DNA from: Larix kaempferi
Lineage: Eukaryota > Streptophyta > Pinopsida > Pinales > Pinaceae
Length of the DNA: 64,000 nucleotides
Reading direction: 5' to 3'
Assembly (NCBI GenBank): GCA_027924585.1
Contig: BSBM01000191.1
Location: 992,001 to 1,056,000, forward strand
The notes beneath the pieces were generated by a model. That model was given only the letters and a program-made list of their open reading frames with translations, searched no databases and was not told the origin of the DNA. Below are positions 34,151-45,991 of the stretch, one piece after another (position 1 is the first letter of the stretch; each line of letters opens with the position of its first letter). The translations under genes were made by a program, and so were the position numbers.

Positions 34151-36110
34151 ATAAATATAACCATAGGAGTGTAGATTCTTGGTTTGTGCATCTAACCATA
34201 TAATTAGTTTGCCAAAACAATCATTGAGGGTGAAGATATTGGCCTGCCAAAAGTGCCCTCTGGCATGATTTACAATGTCCCAGTAAAATTCCCACCAAGG
34301 AGAGAGGATGATGAATATGAAGGTGAAACCAGTTTTGAGGAGCTCAATTAGATGTATACGATTTTCTAGTATCATAGTTTCAGTGTTTTGGTGAAATAAA
34401 AATTCACCTTGAAAATTGAAGGATTTGGCCAAGTATAAATTCTTCTAGTAAAACTACCTAAGTAGCCTCAAGAAAATGCCCACCACCTTCTGTATTTGAT
34501 TGATTAATTAATTATGAGGATATAGGAATGTATATTGTTGTCTTGTGCATCTAAACATATGATTAGTTATCCAAAACAATCGTTGAGGGTGAAGATATTG
34601 GCCTACCAAAAGTGCCCTTTGGCATGATTTACACTGTCCCAGTAAAATGCCCACCAAGGAGAGATGATGATGAATCTGAAGGTGAAACCAGATGTGATGA
34701 GCTCCATTAGATGTATACTATTTTCTGGTATCATATTTTCAGTGTTTTGGTGAAATAAAAATTCACCTTGAAAATTGAAGGATTTTTCCATGTATAAATT
34801 CTTCTAGTAAAACGACCTAAGTAGCCTCAGGGAAATTCCCACCACCTTCTGTATTTGATTGATTAATTAATTATGAGGATATAGGAGTGTATATTTTTGG
34901 CTTGTGCATGTAACCTTATTATTATTTTTCCAAAACAATCATTAAGGGTGAAGATATTGGCCTGCCAAACGTGCCCTTTGGCATGATTTACACTGTCCCA
35001 GTAAAATGCCCACCAAGGAGAGAGGATGGTGAATCTGAAGGTGAAACCAGTTTTGATGAGCTCAATTAGATGTATAACATTTTCTGGTATCATAGTTTCA
35101 ATGTTTTGGTGAAATAAAATTCACCTTCAAAATTGAAGGATTTGGCCAAGTATAAATTCTTCTAGTAAAACTACCTAAGTAGCCTTAGGAAAATGCCAAC
35201 CACCTTCTGTAATTGATTGATTAATTAATTATGAGGATATAGGAATTTATATTGTTGGTTTTATCATCTAACCATATGATTAGTTTTCCAAAAATATCAT
35301 TGAGGGTGAAGATATTGGCTTGCCAAAAGTTCCCTCTGGCATGATTTACACTGTCCCAGTAAAATGCCCACCAAGGAGAGAGGATGATGAATGTGAAGGT
35401 GAAACCAGTTGTGATGATATCGGTTAGCTGTATACTATTTTCTAGTATCATAGTCTTAGTGTTTTGGTGAAATAAAAATTCACCTTGAAATTGAAGGATT
35501 TGGCCAAGTATAAATTATTCTAGTAAAACTACCTAAGTAGCCTCAGGAAAATGCCCACCACCTTCTGTATTTGATTGATTAAATAATTATGAGGACATAG
35601 GAATTTATATTGTTGGTTTGTGCATCTAACCATATGATTATTTTTCCAAAAAAATCATTGAGAGTGAAGATATTGGCCTGCCAAAAGTGCCCTCTGGCAT
35701 GATTTACACTGTCCTAGTAAAATGCCCACCAAGGAGAGAGGATGATGAATTTGAAGGTGAAAGCAATTGTGATGAGCTTAGTTAGATGTATAATATTTTC
35801 TGGTATCATAGTTTCAGTGTTTTGGTGAAATGAAAATTCACCTTGAAAATTGAAGGATTTGGCCAAGTATAAATTCTTCTAGTAAAACTACCTAAGTAGC
35901 CTCAGGAAAATACCCACTGCATTTTGTATTTGATTGATTAATTAATTATGAGGATATAGGAATGTATATTGTTCGTTTGTGCATCTAACCATATGATTAG
36001 TTTTCCAAAACAATCATTGAGGGTGAAGATATTGGCCTGCCAAAAGTGTCGCCTGGCATGATTTAGACTGTCCTAGTAAAATGCCCACCAAGGAGAGAGG
36101 ATGAGGTTGC
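34150..36110. repeat. Six tandem copies of a 358-359-bp unit
   Basis: The anchor GAAGATATTGG recurs near 34232, 34591, 34950, 35308, 35666 and 36024. Copies differ by scattered substitutions. On the plus strand each carries a roughly 49-codon frame with EGEDIGLPKVPSGMIY and CPPRRED, ending at a TAG in the same place in most copies; copy six has one internal stop and changes after RRED. The minus strand also has ORFs of 62-103 codons starting in the repeat. Neither is recognised. Confidence 0.92.
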
Positions 36111-36289
36111 AGAGGATGGAATTGACACTGATGGAATCTACATGATGTCCCCCATGTTGTGGATGCTTCATATTTCCAATATTGGTGAAAATAAAAATCA
36201 TCTTATTTGACCTAGGGTTTTGAAAATATGTCTAAGTGTATAACCCAGAAGTTCTAAATATTATTAGCAATAAGATCCAATTATATATA

Positions 36290-36370
36290 GAGAACCAATC
36301 ATCATCAAGATTATCATAGTCATCATAATCATAATCATCATAATCATAACCATTCATAAAAAAAATAAAC
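36290..36370. repeat. ATC/ATA-rich microsatellite
   Basis: Imperfect ATCATAATC repeats separate the two larger arrays. No other content is seen. Confidence 0.8.
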
Positions 36371-36422
36371 AAACAATTCGATCCATAAAGGACATACGAT
36401 GGAATTTACACACCCACACACA

Positions 36423-37870
36423 TGCCAATCTTGCTCAAGGGGAGAATTTCTCACCCCAACGCTCCTGGGCATGCGTGGATATGGTGAACACATTCACGAT
36501 GGCCATATGCACATGTGGGATCTGAAAGAATCCAATTCCATTCGTAGGTTTTGGTTCCGTGACCTCGGAGCAAATCCTCAAAGTGTCCCTGAATGGCCAC
36601 GGGGTGCCTGGAAAAAATGGTCGTAGCACCAAAACCATGACTCTGATCATGAATCCATCATTTCTGATGAATTCAAAACACCAGGTTTCATCTAGGGGAC
36701 CTCCCACACCGTGCCTTGAAGGCTAAAAAATGGTCCTATTGTGCCATATCCGGAACTAGGGTTTTGCTTAGTGAAGGCCATGCCAATCTTGCTCAAGGGG
36801 GTTATTTCTTATCCCAATGATCCCGGGAGTGCATAGGCATGGTGAAAATGTCCACGATGGCCATATGCACTTGCGGGAGCCTAAATAATCCAAGTCCACT
36901 CGTCGGTTTGGGTCTAGTGCCTCCGGAGCAAATCCTCAAAGTGTTCCTGAATAGTCACGGGGTGCCTGACGAAAATTCCTGTAGCACCAAAACCATGACT
37001 TGGATCACAAATCCGTCGATTATGATGGATCCTAGATGACATGTTTTAGCTAGGCACCCCCCTACAACATGCTTTGAACACTTGGAAACAGATCTATTGT
37101 ACCATCTCCGAAACTAGGGTTTTGGTCAGTGAAGGCCATGCCAATCTTGCTGAAGGGGTCATTTATGATCCGAAGGATCCCAGGCATGCGTGGCCATCAT
37201 GAAAACATCTATAATGGCCACATGCACATTTGGGAGTTGACAGAACCCAAGTCCGCTCGTTGGTTTGGGTTCCGTGCCCCCGGAGCAAATCCTTAAAGTG
37301 TCCTTGAATGACCACGTGGTGCCTGACCAAGATTCCTGTAGCACCAAATCCTTGGCTCCGATCGTGAATCCGTCAATTCCGATGGATCCAGGACGCCAGG
37401 TTTCAGCTAGGTGACCCCCACAAAGTGCCTTGAATGCTCAGAAATGGTGCTATTGTGCCATCTACGGAACTAGGGTTTTGCTCAATGAAGGCCATGCCAA
37501 TCTTGCTCAAGGGGGTCATTTATGATTCGAAGGCTCCCAAGTGTGCATGGCCATCATGAAAATGTACAGAATGGCCATGTGCATGTGTGGAATCTGACGG
37601 AATCAAACTCCGCTCACCGGTTTGGGTTCCGTGCCCCCAGAGCAATTCCTCAAAGTGTCCCTGAATGACCATGGGGTGCCTGACCAAAATTCTCGTAGCA
37701 CCAAAACCGTGACTCCGATCGTGAAGCCATCAATTCTGGTGGATATGGGACATCGGGTTCTATATTAGGGAACCCTCACACCATTCCTCCAATTCCCGGA
37801 AATGGTTCTATTGTGCCATCTCCAGAATTAGGTTTTTGCTCAATGAAGGCCATTCCAATTTTGCTCAAGG
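36423..37870. repeat. Four tandem copies of a 356-359-bp unit, second family
   Basis: The anchor GCCAATCTTGCTCAAGG recurs at about 36423, 36782, 37139, 37495 and, diverged, 37852. The unit is unrelated in sequence to the preceding array, though nearly equal in length. It is richer in G and C and includes GGAGCAAATCCTCAAAGTG and AACTAGGGTTTTGCT. ORFs inside are repeat artefacts. Confidence 0.92.
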
Positions 37871-38282
37871 GGCTAGATTTGTTTTTGTCTAGTTTCTAGG
37901 GCTAGATAGGGTCTATAAGCTAGGTTAAGTACTATAGGGATAGATTAGGTCTCCGGGGCTAGGTTACATCTCTAGGGATAAATAATTATTCTATATTAGG
38001 TCTCCAGGGTTGTAGGTCCACATTAGGCTTTCCAGGGCTAGATTTGTTTTTGTTTGGTTTCTAGGGCTAGATCAGGGTCTATAAGCTAGATTAGGTTCTA
38101 TAGGGCTAGATTAGCTCTATGGGGCTAGGTTACGTCTCTAGGGATAGATAATTATTCTAGATTAGGTCTCCAAGGTTGTAGGTCCACATTAGGATTTCCA
38201 GGGCAAGATTTATTTATGTCTCGTTTCTAGGGCTAGATCAGGGTCTATAAGCTAGATTAGGTTCTATAGGGATAGATTAGCG
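37869..38282. repeat. Tandem array, unit about 171 bp, with GGGCTAGATTAG submotifs
   Basis: TTTCTAGGGCTAGAT...GGGTCTATAAGCTAG recurs near 37890, 38060 and 38226. Each unit is built of smaller CTAG-containing steps, such as TCTCCAGGGTTGTAGGTCCA. It starts directly where the 357-bp array ends. Confidence 0.85.
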
Positions 38283-38339
38283 GATGAGAGGTGTGATGAT
38301 TAGATTGAATTCATCCATGCACGTTCTACTTATTCATTA

Positions 38340-38785
38340 GAGAGGTGTTTATTCTTGTGTACAAATCATCATGGACAATGCACCTGTTTGCAAGGTTGTT
38401 GGCATGATTGTGGAAGCTAAATATCCACAGGTATGTTCATTTAGGACACCATTCATTTGAGTTGTTAGTGTTGTAGAGTCATTTATACATGCTTTTATTG
38501 CTCTTACAGGTTATTTGGACACCTTGCATTGTCAATTCCTTGAATTTAGCACTAGAATCCATTAGTTTAGATGTGACATGGATTGGCTTTGTATAGTTTT
38601 CCACTTCCACTGGGAGATTTGGAGGCTATGATGATGGTGATCATATGGAGGGGTCATCCTCCACACCAACAGATGCAGATTTTCAGATGGGAAGAGAAGA
38701 GGAGGAGGAAGCAGAGGATGATGATTAGGGCAGTGATGAGTTTGTTGATTCAAGCATGGAGGAGGACTATTGACATATGAGATTC
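38340..38785 (+). pseudogene. hAT-like transposase fragment (DUF659 type) inside the CACTA
   Basis: Two exon-like pieces lie on the plus strand. One encodes IIMDNAPVCKVVGMIVEAKY and ends CAG|GTATGT. The other follows a CTCTTACAG acceptor and encodes VIWTPCIVNSLNLALESI. Together they match the DNA..VTDNAxxY...yP.I.WTPCxxHxLNLxL segment of DUF659/hAT transposases. A Ser/Glu/Asp-rich tail follows to about 38785 in a frame with stops. It is far shorter than a full hAT transposase, so it is a captured or nested relic. Confidence 0.65.
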
Positions 38786-39590
38786 TTCCATCTTGATCCA
38801 CCCATTTTTGTATTTACTATTAGTCTATTTGTAATTTTCCAATGCCTAGTAGCATTCCGACGTCTCTGTAATACATTTTTATTTTGATGACTTAATGAGA
38901 AATATGGTTCTGACATCTAGAGCTATTTCCCAATGCCTATCAAATTTCAATGCATATATGTGTCTCATTGTGATTTGTGAATGACAAATGTGTACTCATT
39001 AATGTGTATTGATTCTAAATTCTATTGATTATTATGAAATGTTATAATATAAGATGAGTTTTCAATATTGTTTATGCATGTGAAGTTTTCCTAACGGGAT
39101 GGAAAATTGAATTGGAGTAGTTGGCGTAATTCTTTGGATGCATTCGGTGGTTGTAACGATGGGCAGTACTGGACAATGTTAGTATGCAAATCAGAAAATA
39201 TATGTCTATATGTATCATAGTAGTATTCAAATTCTACATGGTATCTACAGCAACATGTGTTGCGATCAATGCAAATTCTAACATACCAAGGTTTTCATTT
39301 TTCAAAGGACCTTTTGCCCAAGTTCAATTGTGTGTGCTCATTCTTGAACCTCTCATAGAGTTTCGTTTGTGTCATGTCAAGGAAGTTCTTGACATGGGGT
39401 TCACACCCCTTAGCACCTTTTCTCAACTTTATCTAAATGTGCACCAATATCCTGAACATCCTATTACACACAAAAATGAGATAGAATAGTTCATTCATGA
39501 ATTGTTGGAAACATGTGTGGTCATCCTAGTACCAACCCCTACTCTCTAATCATCATGGTTATAGAAATAGAAGGTGCTTCACCCATGTGT
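38786..39590. other. No gene supported
   Basis: A 101-codon ORF (39184-39489, plus) has no motif I recognise, and its start is arbitrary. The rest is AT-rich. Confidence 0.4.
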
Positions 39591-39599
39591 CCTAACTTT

Positions 39600-40290
39600 T
39601 ACTAACAACGAAGATGATGATTCTTATAATGATGATGATGGAGTTCTTGATCATGATGATGTTCTTGATGATGATGATGATGTTTTTTTTATGATAACGT
39701 TGATGATGATAATGATTATCATCTGTATGATGAGGATGATGGTCGTGAAGACAATGGCGATGATGGTCATGCTGACTATGACGATGACGATTATTTCGTT
39801 ATAAAACATCATCATAATTGTAACTGACCATGATGATGATTATGATGACGATGGTGTTGTCTATGATGACGATGATGATTACTGACGACGATGACGCCGA
39901 GGATGATGCTTATAATAGTGTTCATGGTTAGGGGGTGTGTGTTTTGAGGTGGGGTAGGGGTGACGAGGTACTATTTATGGATAAGAACTTAATGGGGAGT
40001 GTTTTGGGGGTCAAATTTCCGTGATGACTATGCCGACGTGCATGGTTTCTTTTTCAACATAATCATCACCATCATCACTAATGATGACGACGATGATGGT
40101 GATGATGATCATGAGGGTGTTGTTTATGATGATGATGATGATGATGATGATGATTATTGACGATGATGATGTCAGCGGAAATTATGAGGACATTGATGTT
40201 CTCGATGATGATGATGTTGTTGTTGATGATGATGATGATCAGGATTGTGGTGATGGTGATGCCAATGATTGTCATTGGCACCTATGTCGT
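39600..40290. repeat. Long imperfect (GAT)n tract
   Basis: GATGAT/GATGAC runs at 39610-39900 and 40080-40265 are separated by a unique stretch with GGGGTGTGTGTTTTGAGG. ORFs rich in Asp, Met or His on both strands are microsatellite products. Confidence 0.92.
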
Positions 40291-40666
40291 TAGCATCATC
40301 AACACTCACATCAACATTGCATTTTTAATATGTTCTTTTTTAATCAAAAGTTTTTCAAATTAGATCCAGGGAAATTTTTAGGGGCGAATATTAGCCAATT
40401 GGCTATTTTTGGGGCTTTTTTTCAAAAAATAAATTCGCTATTTGGTCATTTGTAACCTCCAATATCACCTATATTTACATAAATTATGTTTTTTTAGCAT
40501 AATATTCGCCAAAATTTACAAGTTTCAGTAGTAAATCATATGTTTCATATTTAATATTCGCCTACCAATCTATATATTTATTTTTTTCAATCCAAAATAA
40601 TCGCTTAGAATACTATACTTAAGTATACTTTTATAATCCTTAAAAAATACCCTAATTAGATCTTAT

Positions 40667-40670
<4 letters not shown>
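40291..40670. other. AT-rich spacer, no gene seen
   Basis: It contains repeated AATATTCGCC elements (about 40387, 40500 and 40555) but nothing interpretable. Confidence 0.4.
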
Positions 40671-40706
<36 letters not shown>

Positions 40707-40920
40707 CAATATGTATATATATAAAAATTAATTAATTATATATATATATATACACAAATTGTTTTATGTATTTGTTTTTAATATGTTATGTTATGTTATT
40801 TATTCATGGTAATATATTTTGTATGTATTATTTTTTTAATATTATTTTTATTTAATTATTTATTGTACTATATATGTATATATATATATGTATATGTATA
40901 TATCTATATCTATATAATAT
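40670..40920. repeat. (AT)n and (TA)n-rich microsatellites
   Basis: Long ATATAT and GTATATAT runs surround a T-rich stretch. The 70-codon ORF here is a product of the repeat. Confidence 0.9.
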
Positions 40921-40950
40921 TATGGAAATCAAAACAAAACATGAACCTTA

Positions 40951-41149
40951 ATACTTCCCATGTGCACGCAGAGAGAGGTCAGAGGAAGCCCTGGTCGTAG
41001 CTTCTATTTAGAACCAGTTTAGCTTGGGGATCAGGCGCATCTACCCTTACTACTTCCCACACACACGAAGAGAGAGATCAGAGGAATCCCCGGCCGTAGC
41101 CTTATATTTCGAACCAGTTTAGCTTGGGGATTAGACGCATCTACTTGTT
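40951..41149. repeat. Tandem duplication, unit 99 bp
   Basis: Two copies share ACTTCCCA, GAGAGA(G/T)GTCAGAGGAA and GAACCAGTTTAGCTTGGGGAT. A duplication of GGAGGTCATAGAGGTTGCA follows at 41190-41245. Confidence 0.85.
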
Positions 41150-41249
41150 AACCACCACCAAAAACACATGAAACAAAGGTGAAAGAGGTGGAGGTCATAG
41201 AGGTTGCAGTATGGAGGTCATAGAGGTTGCAATACGGAGGTCACAGAGG

Positions 41250-44070
41250 AGGATACATTCACCAAGAAGAGGAGACAATTCCCCCTAAATCGGTGAGAAA
41301 ATTGAATTTACCCTAGTTTACTTGAATTTACCCTATTTTGCTCAAACCTGTTATTTCCATTTTGGCAGTGCTTTTCCCAAATAAATATGAAAAATATCCA
41401 GGGCCTATGGTCTAATACGTTGAAGCAGTTGTTTCTTTCTCCTGTTGATTTTCCAGCTGGCCGTTGATTGAGATTGATGGATCGAGCTCTCGTGCCCTCT
41501 GGAAGGGGATCGATAGGTCTCAGACGGTCTCAGTGATATGGGTCATTAGGTAGTGATAGGTAGTTTTATGGATTGTTTTTTATAGGCATGTCCGGGGGTT
41601 AGGTTGGGAGGCGGGGAGAGTTTACGCTCCTCCGTGTTGGTGAACTTCAAGAGGGTGCATGATCGTTAATGGAAATTAAATTTGGTCATTGTCATGAGTG
41701 AGAGTGTAAGCACATACCATTGCGAAGAAATATTCCATGATTGTATGAGGTGATCTTGTTAATCTAATCTATGTGTGGGAATATTTACCCAGCTTTCCAT
41801 TAATAATAACCTTCTACATCGGTTCTGATTGTACTTTGTTAAACCAACAACAATGTATATTGGAGTAGTTCCTTTACTAATCCATAATTTTTTTCCACGC
41901 TTAGGTATACGAGGTACATGTAACAGGAGGGAGAGGAAATACCCCAACCAATTCCTTCCTGACTGATGTTACTTGAGTCCTGATCTAGCAATTCGTTAGT
42001 TTCAGTAGATTATAAAATTCATAAAAAACTGCAAACATAATCTCAACATGAAAGTTTGATGTATTTAAAGTTTAAACACATTATCATGTATCTAATAGAC
42101 GATCTACACAATTCACCCAGATCACTGTCTTCTAGAAGGTATTCAATTTATGTCTGAAGAAGCTCACTCAACATGTTTAGGACTTCCAAGTGGTTGATAA
42201 CTATCAACAATCATGATAAAACTATAGTCTATAGTCTTTGTATTATCTTGATCCTATGAGTAGTATTGCATTACGTATCACACATCAACTATATGAATTT
42301 TTTGGTACTCAACTCTATCTCTGACTCTCTGAGGAACAATAAACCTACTTCCAAATCTTTGTTGTAGAAAAAAAAGCAAAGAAAGAAGTGTTCCAAAATG
42401 GATCACAATATCCCATGCATTTGAATAGAAATACTAGTCTGGATTGGCATAGAAATAAGAACTGCTATATTGCACTATATTCTAAATAACATGCTATGTG
42501 AAAATTTTGGTCAATAGAACGGTCAACAAACCTTCTATATTAGTTACACCAAAAATACTCTAGAATTACAAAATAAATTGTAATGTCGGGAATGGAAATA
42601 ATTACATTTGAGTAGTTACAAGGAGCTATTGCATATATTTGACCTTCTATCTCTTTGGCATGTCAAATAAGAGGTAGTTACAAGGAGCTATTGCATATAT
42701 TTGACCTTATTTGACCTTCCATCTCTTTGGCAGGTCAAATAAGAGGTAGTCACAAGGAGCTATTGCATGGATGCATGGATGCATGGTTACCCCACATTGT
42801 CATGAATTTATATAAAATTGGCATCCAATATGCTACTTTAGATGTTATATTGCTCATAATCTAGATATTGGGTAAGCTTGACAAACTCAAACCTTAATTC
42901 TTTTCCAAATTGTGTGCCAACAATTATGGGCATTCCTTTACTAATTATGGGCATTAATGTATGACATTTGTTTGTTTAGCATCATACTCATTCCCATGGC
43001 TGATATACCTCATCACACATATACCACATCACGACCACATGATCCGTGTGGACCCTTCTTCATACAATGATGATGAACTTTCAAGTTATATGGAACATTT
43101 GTACATTTGAGAGAGAGATGACTGGTTGTAACTTCCCCACAATGGTTGATTTACTTTTGGTCCTTACACCTTGTTGTTTATTGGTCTTGTGGTACCTTGT
43201 CCTTGGCGTGTGGTTAGTAGGGTCATTTCTCCCATCTTGAGTTGTTTGTACCACCCTTTAATGTTTTTGGTGGGTACTATGGTTGTTTTTCCCCTAAATG
43301 ACCCTAGTACCCCACTTATGATTTATGTTATTATTTACGAATCCTTTTTATTTTATTTGTTATTTTATTATTTTACTTTAAATTTTTATATTTAATTTTT
43401 AATTTTATTTTTTTGTATTAAGTAGTTAAGACTTGTCTTGTCAGACAAAATTGTTGGTGATCATATATGTGTGTTTTTGTTAAGCTTTTACTTGCACTAA
43501 GACTTTTGTTGTAATCATTCTTTGTGCTTTATTTAACTTTTTCTATGAATGTAATTGTCTTCGCCTAAATACTATTGCATACAAACTTTCTCTCTCTCTC
43601 TCTCTCTGGTTTGTACTTACCCTTTAGTAGGGCCAGTGGTTTCCCAGTGTTGGCTGACCTCTGAGAGGTTTAGTTTTCATTGAAAGTAATATTTCCGAGT
43701 ATCCGAAAAGAAGTTTCCACATTACGGTGTAAGTATCCTAAACCTATCTTCATTACTCATGTTAATGTTGATTAACTATTGTTAGTAATTACATGTTACT
43801 GAATAATACTTTAACACAATGATCCAACTAGTAGTGTTAATGTGGAAAAGTTGAAAGAGATGAAAATTATGTTTTGTTACTGTTGTTCTATTTAGTTTCA
43901 GTAGTACTTGTTTATTATATGTAATACAAGAAAGGAGTTCACATTTGGTGGAGGCATGCTAACTATGTATGATGATAGTGGGAAATGCATGCCTTAATGC
44001 CTTGTAATTTTCTAATATGAACTATGCATACCCAACAAGGTCCTATTTGAACTTTTTTCCCATGGTGTAG
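41250..44070. other. Inner CACTA DNA upstream of the SET gene, no gene seen
   Basis: AT-rich sequence. Three copies of a 63-69-bp unit (GTAGT(T/C)ACAAGGAGCTATTGCAT) lie at about 42620-42775, followed by a short GCATGGATGCATGGATGCAT run. A TC microsatellite lies at 43590-43608. No supported coding exon is seen before 44071, although additional SET-gene exons could be hidden here. Confidence 0.45.
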
Positions 44071-44843
44071 GTAGAACCAAATAGGTATTTGTTAGATCTT
44101 TATTCCTCGAGCGAGGGGAGTTTAGGAAGGCTAGAGGAAAGTGAGACATCCAGTAGGTCTACAAGAGTTATATCAACTAGATGTCAAAAGATCAGAAGAA
44201 CATTCCATAAACGCATGGATGTTTTTCTCACTAAAGGGGGTTCATGTTCCTATGATGATGAGACAATAGGCGACATCGAGGTACCCTTGAGGTGAAAACA
44301 TCTAGTGAAACAATGGGCACCCAAGGATCTTCCTCAACTGAACACATATTTTTGTGTGAATGAGAGGATATATCGAATTACACCGTCGTCATTACATGGT
44401 TTGGGGTTGTTTTGCATGGATGGCACAAAGTTTGGTTATGGAAGATGTACATAATTGATGGAATATGTTGGACCCTGTTACAACTACAAAGATTGGATGC
44501 ACCCGGTCCAATATACACAAAGTATGCGCAGATATGGATTGTCAGCAAATTATTTATAGCTGAAAGACAAAGATCAAAATAAAGGAGCAACGTTGTACAT
44601 TAACAGAAGGCCAAAGGCCATAGGGAATATTGCGGGGTTTATAAACAGTACACAACTAGGGTCTACAATTAAGCAACCCAACTGCATATTTGAGGGGTGT
44701 GAAGGAAACCATGTTTTTGTATGTGCCATTAAATCAATAGATGCAGGGGAAGAGTTTCTTATTAATTACAATTTGAATCGAGTAGATACAAACACAGTTA
44801 CTATGGCAGTGGTAAATCTAACAATTTACCCAACCTGTTATTA
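44071..44843 (+). pseudogene. SET-domain exon (histone-lysine-methyltransferase type)
   Basis: One frame runs 257 codons with three stops (44293, 44452, 44557). SET features in order are SSLHGLGLFCMDG (SET-N, about residue 108), LMEYVGPCYNYKDW, RRYGLSANY, AIGNIAGFINST (position of the usual RFxNHSC), QPNCIFEGCEGNHVFVCAI and SIDAGEEFLINYN (the GEEL..DY box, with Tyr kept). SET enzymes transfer methyl groups from S-adenosylmethionine to lysine. The His of NHS is replaced, so activity is doubtful even before decay, or this is a divergent subfamily. Each stop equals a single C-to-T change (CGA, CAA, CAG). A donor GTAAAT at 44812 would end the exon in phase 0. Confidence 0.75.
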
Positions 44844-44919
44844 ATGAATTTAAAATCTTAAGGATTTTTTTTAGTACATTGTTATAATTTCGTTTAAATT
44901 TTCTATATTTACTTCACAA

Positions 44920-45877
44920 GGTAGTGATCGGGGAATCTCCCCAGCATCTGGTCAAAGGAGTACAACTTCCTCGAGGTAGCAGGTTTACATCTTTGTAATA
45001 GTAAAAATATAATATGAAAAAGAGTTTTTTTTGTTGTGTTTTTTCATGAGTATATTCGTTTGGTTTATATAATGTTATCTATATTTGATGTAGAGTGTTG
45101 ATAAGGGAAACCACCCATCTTTTGATCAAACGACAACAACCTCGGGGAAACAGGTAAACCTGATTGTAATTGTACAATTTAAATAAGTCAAAATGTTTTC
45201 TTATTATGTTGTTTCAGTGAGTATTTTTGTTTCATTTAGATAATTGTTTCTATGTTTTTGATGCAGGGTTCTGTAAGGGGCACCTCCCTAGCAGTAGATG
45301 ATACTAGACCTGCCTCGAGGTAGCAAGTATACATCGATGCCATTGTACAAATTTAATATGAACAAAAAAAAAATTGTTGTGTTTTTTCAAGAGTATATTC
45401 GATTCATTTAGATAATATTATCTATATTTTTGTTGCAGAGTGTTGATCAAGGAAACCACCCAACTATTGATAAGACGACAACAGCCTTAGGGAAACAGGT
45501 ATACCTGATTGTAATTGTACAATTTAAATACATCAAAATGTTTTCTTATTAAGTTTTTTTTGTGAGTATTTTGTTTTCGTTTAGATGATTTTTTATATGT
45601 TTTTGATGTAGGGTTCTGATCGGGGCACCTCCCTATTAGTAGATCGGGGAAGGTCACCTATAAAAATTGATCCTATGAGTAGATGATCCTCAAGGCAGCA
45701 GGTATAACTCATTGGAATTGTACCAATATAATATGTAGCATAATGTTTTTTTTGTTATGTCTTTTTTGTGTGTAAATTGGTTTCATTATGATAATTTTTT
45801 CTACTTCTTTTTGGCAGGGGGATGATTGGGGCAAGTCCCCAATTGTGGATCAGATGACACCATCATTGAGGCATCAT
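44920..45877 (+). repeat. Six tandemly repeated short exons with their introns, period about 173 bp
   Basis: Exons lie at 44920-44982, 45094-45153, 45267-45326, 45439-45498, 45612-45701 and 45818-45877 (63, 60, 60, 60, 90 and 60 nt). Five of the six follow an AG acceptor of the form TTTTTGATGCAG (exon 1 has CACAA, one G-to-A change away); all six precede GT. Starts are spaced 174, 173, 172, 173 and 206 bp. Exons 1, 3 and 5 resemble each other, as do 2 and 4, so the ancestral unit may be a roughly 345-bp pair. Each encodes a 20-residue motif such as SVDQGNHPTIDKTTTALGKQ or GDDWGKSPIVDQMTPSLRHH. Stops at 44977, 45321 and 45684 all fit CAG or CGA to TAG or TGA. Confidence 0.85.
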
Positions 45878-45991
45878 GTAAACCTAATTGTAATTTTAGG
45901 AATCTATCATGAACGATATGTTTTGTCAATACACTTTTTTACTTAGTCTATTGCTTTCACGTCAGTAATGTTTTATATATTTTTGTTGCAG

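Noticed and set aside
34121-35451. Minus-strand ORFs of 62-103 codons in the 358-bp array
   Set aside because: They recur because the repeat recurs; no domain is seen and the plus strand has an equally persistent frame, so neither was called a gene.
39184-39489. 101-codon plus-strand ORF in the CACTA
   Set aside because: No domain, no splice or promoter context, and atypical composition; left as unexplained.
39574-40363. Asp-, Met- and His-rich ORFs on both strands
   Set aside because: They are translations of an imperfect GAT microsatellite.
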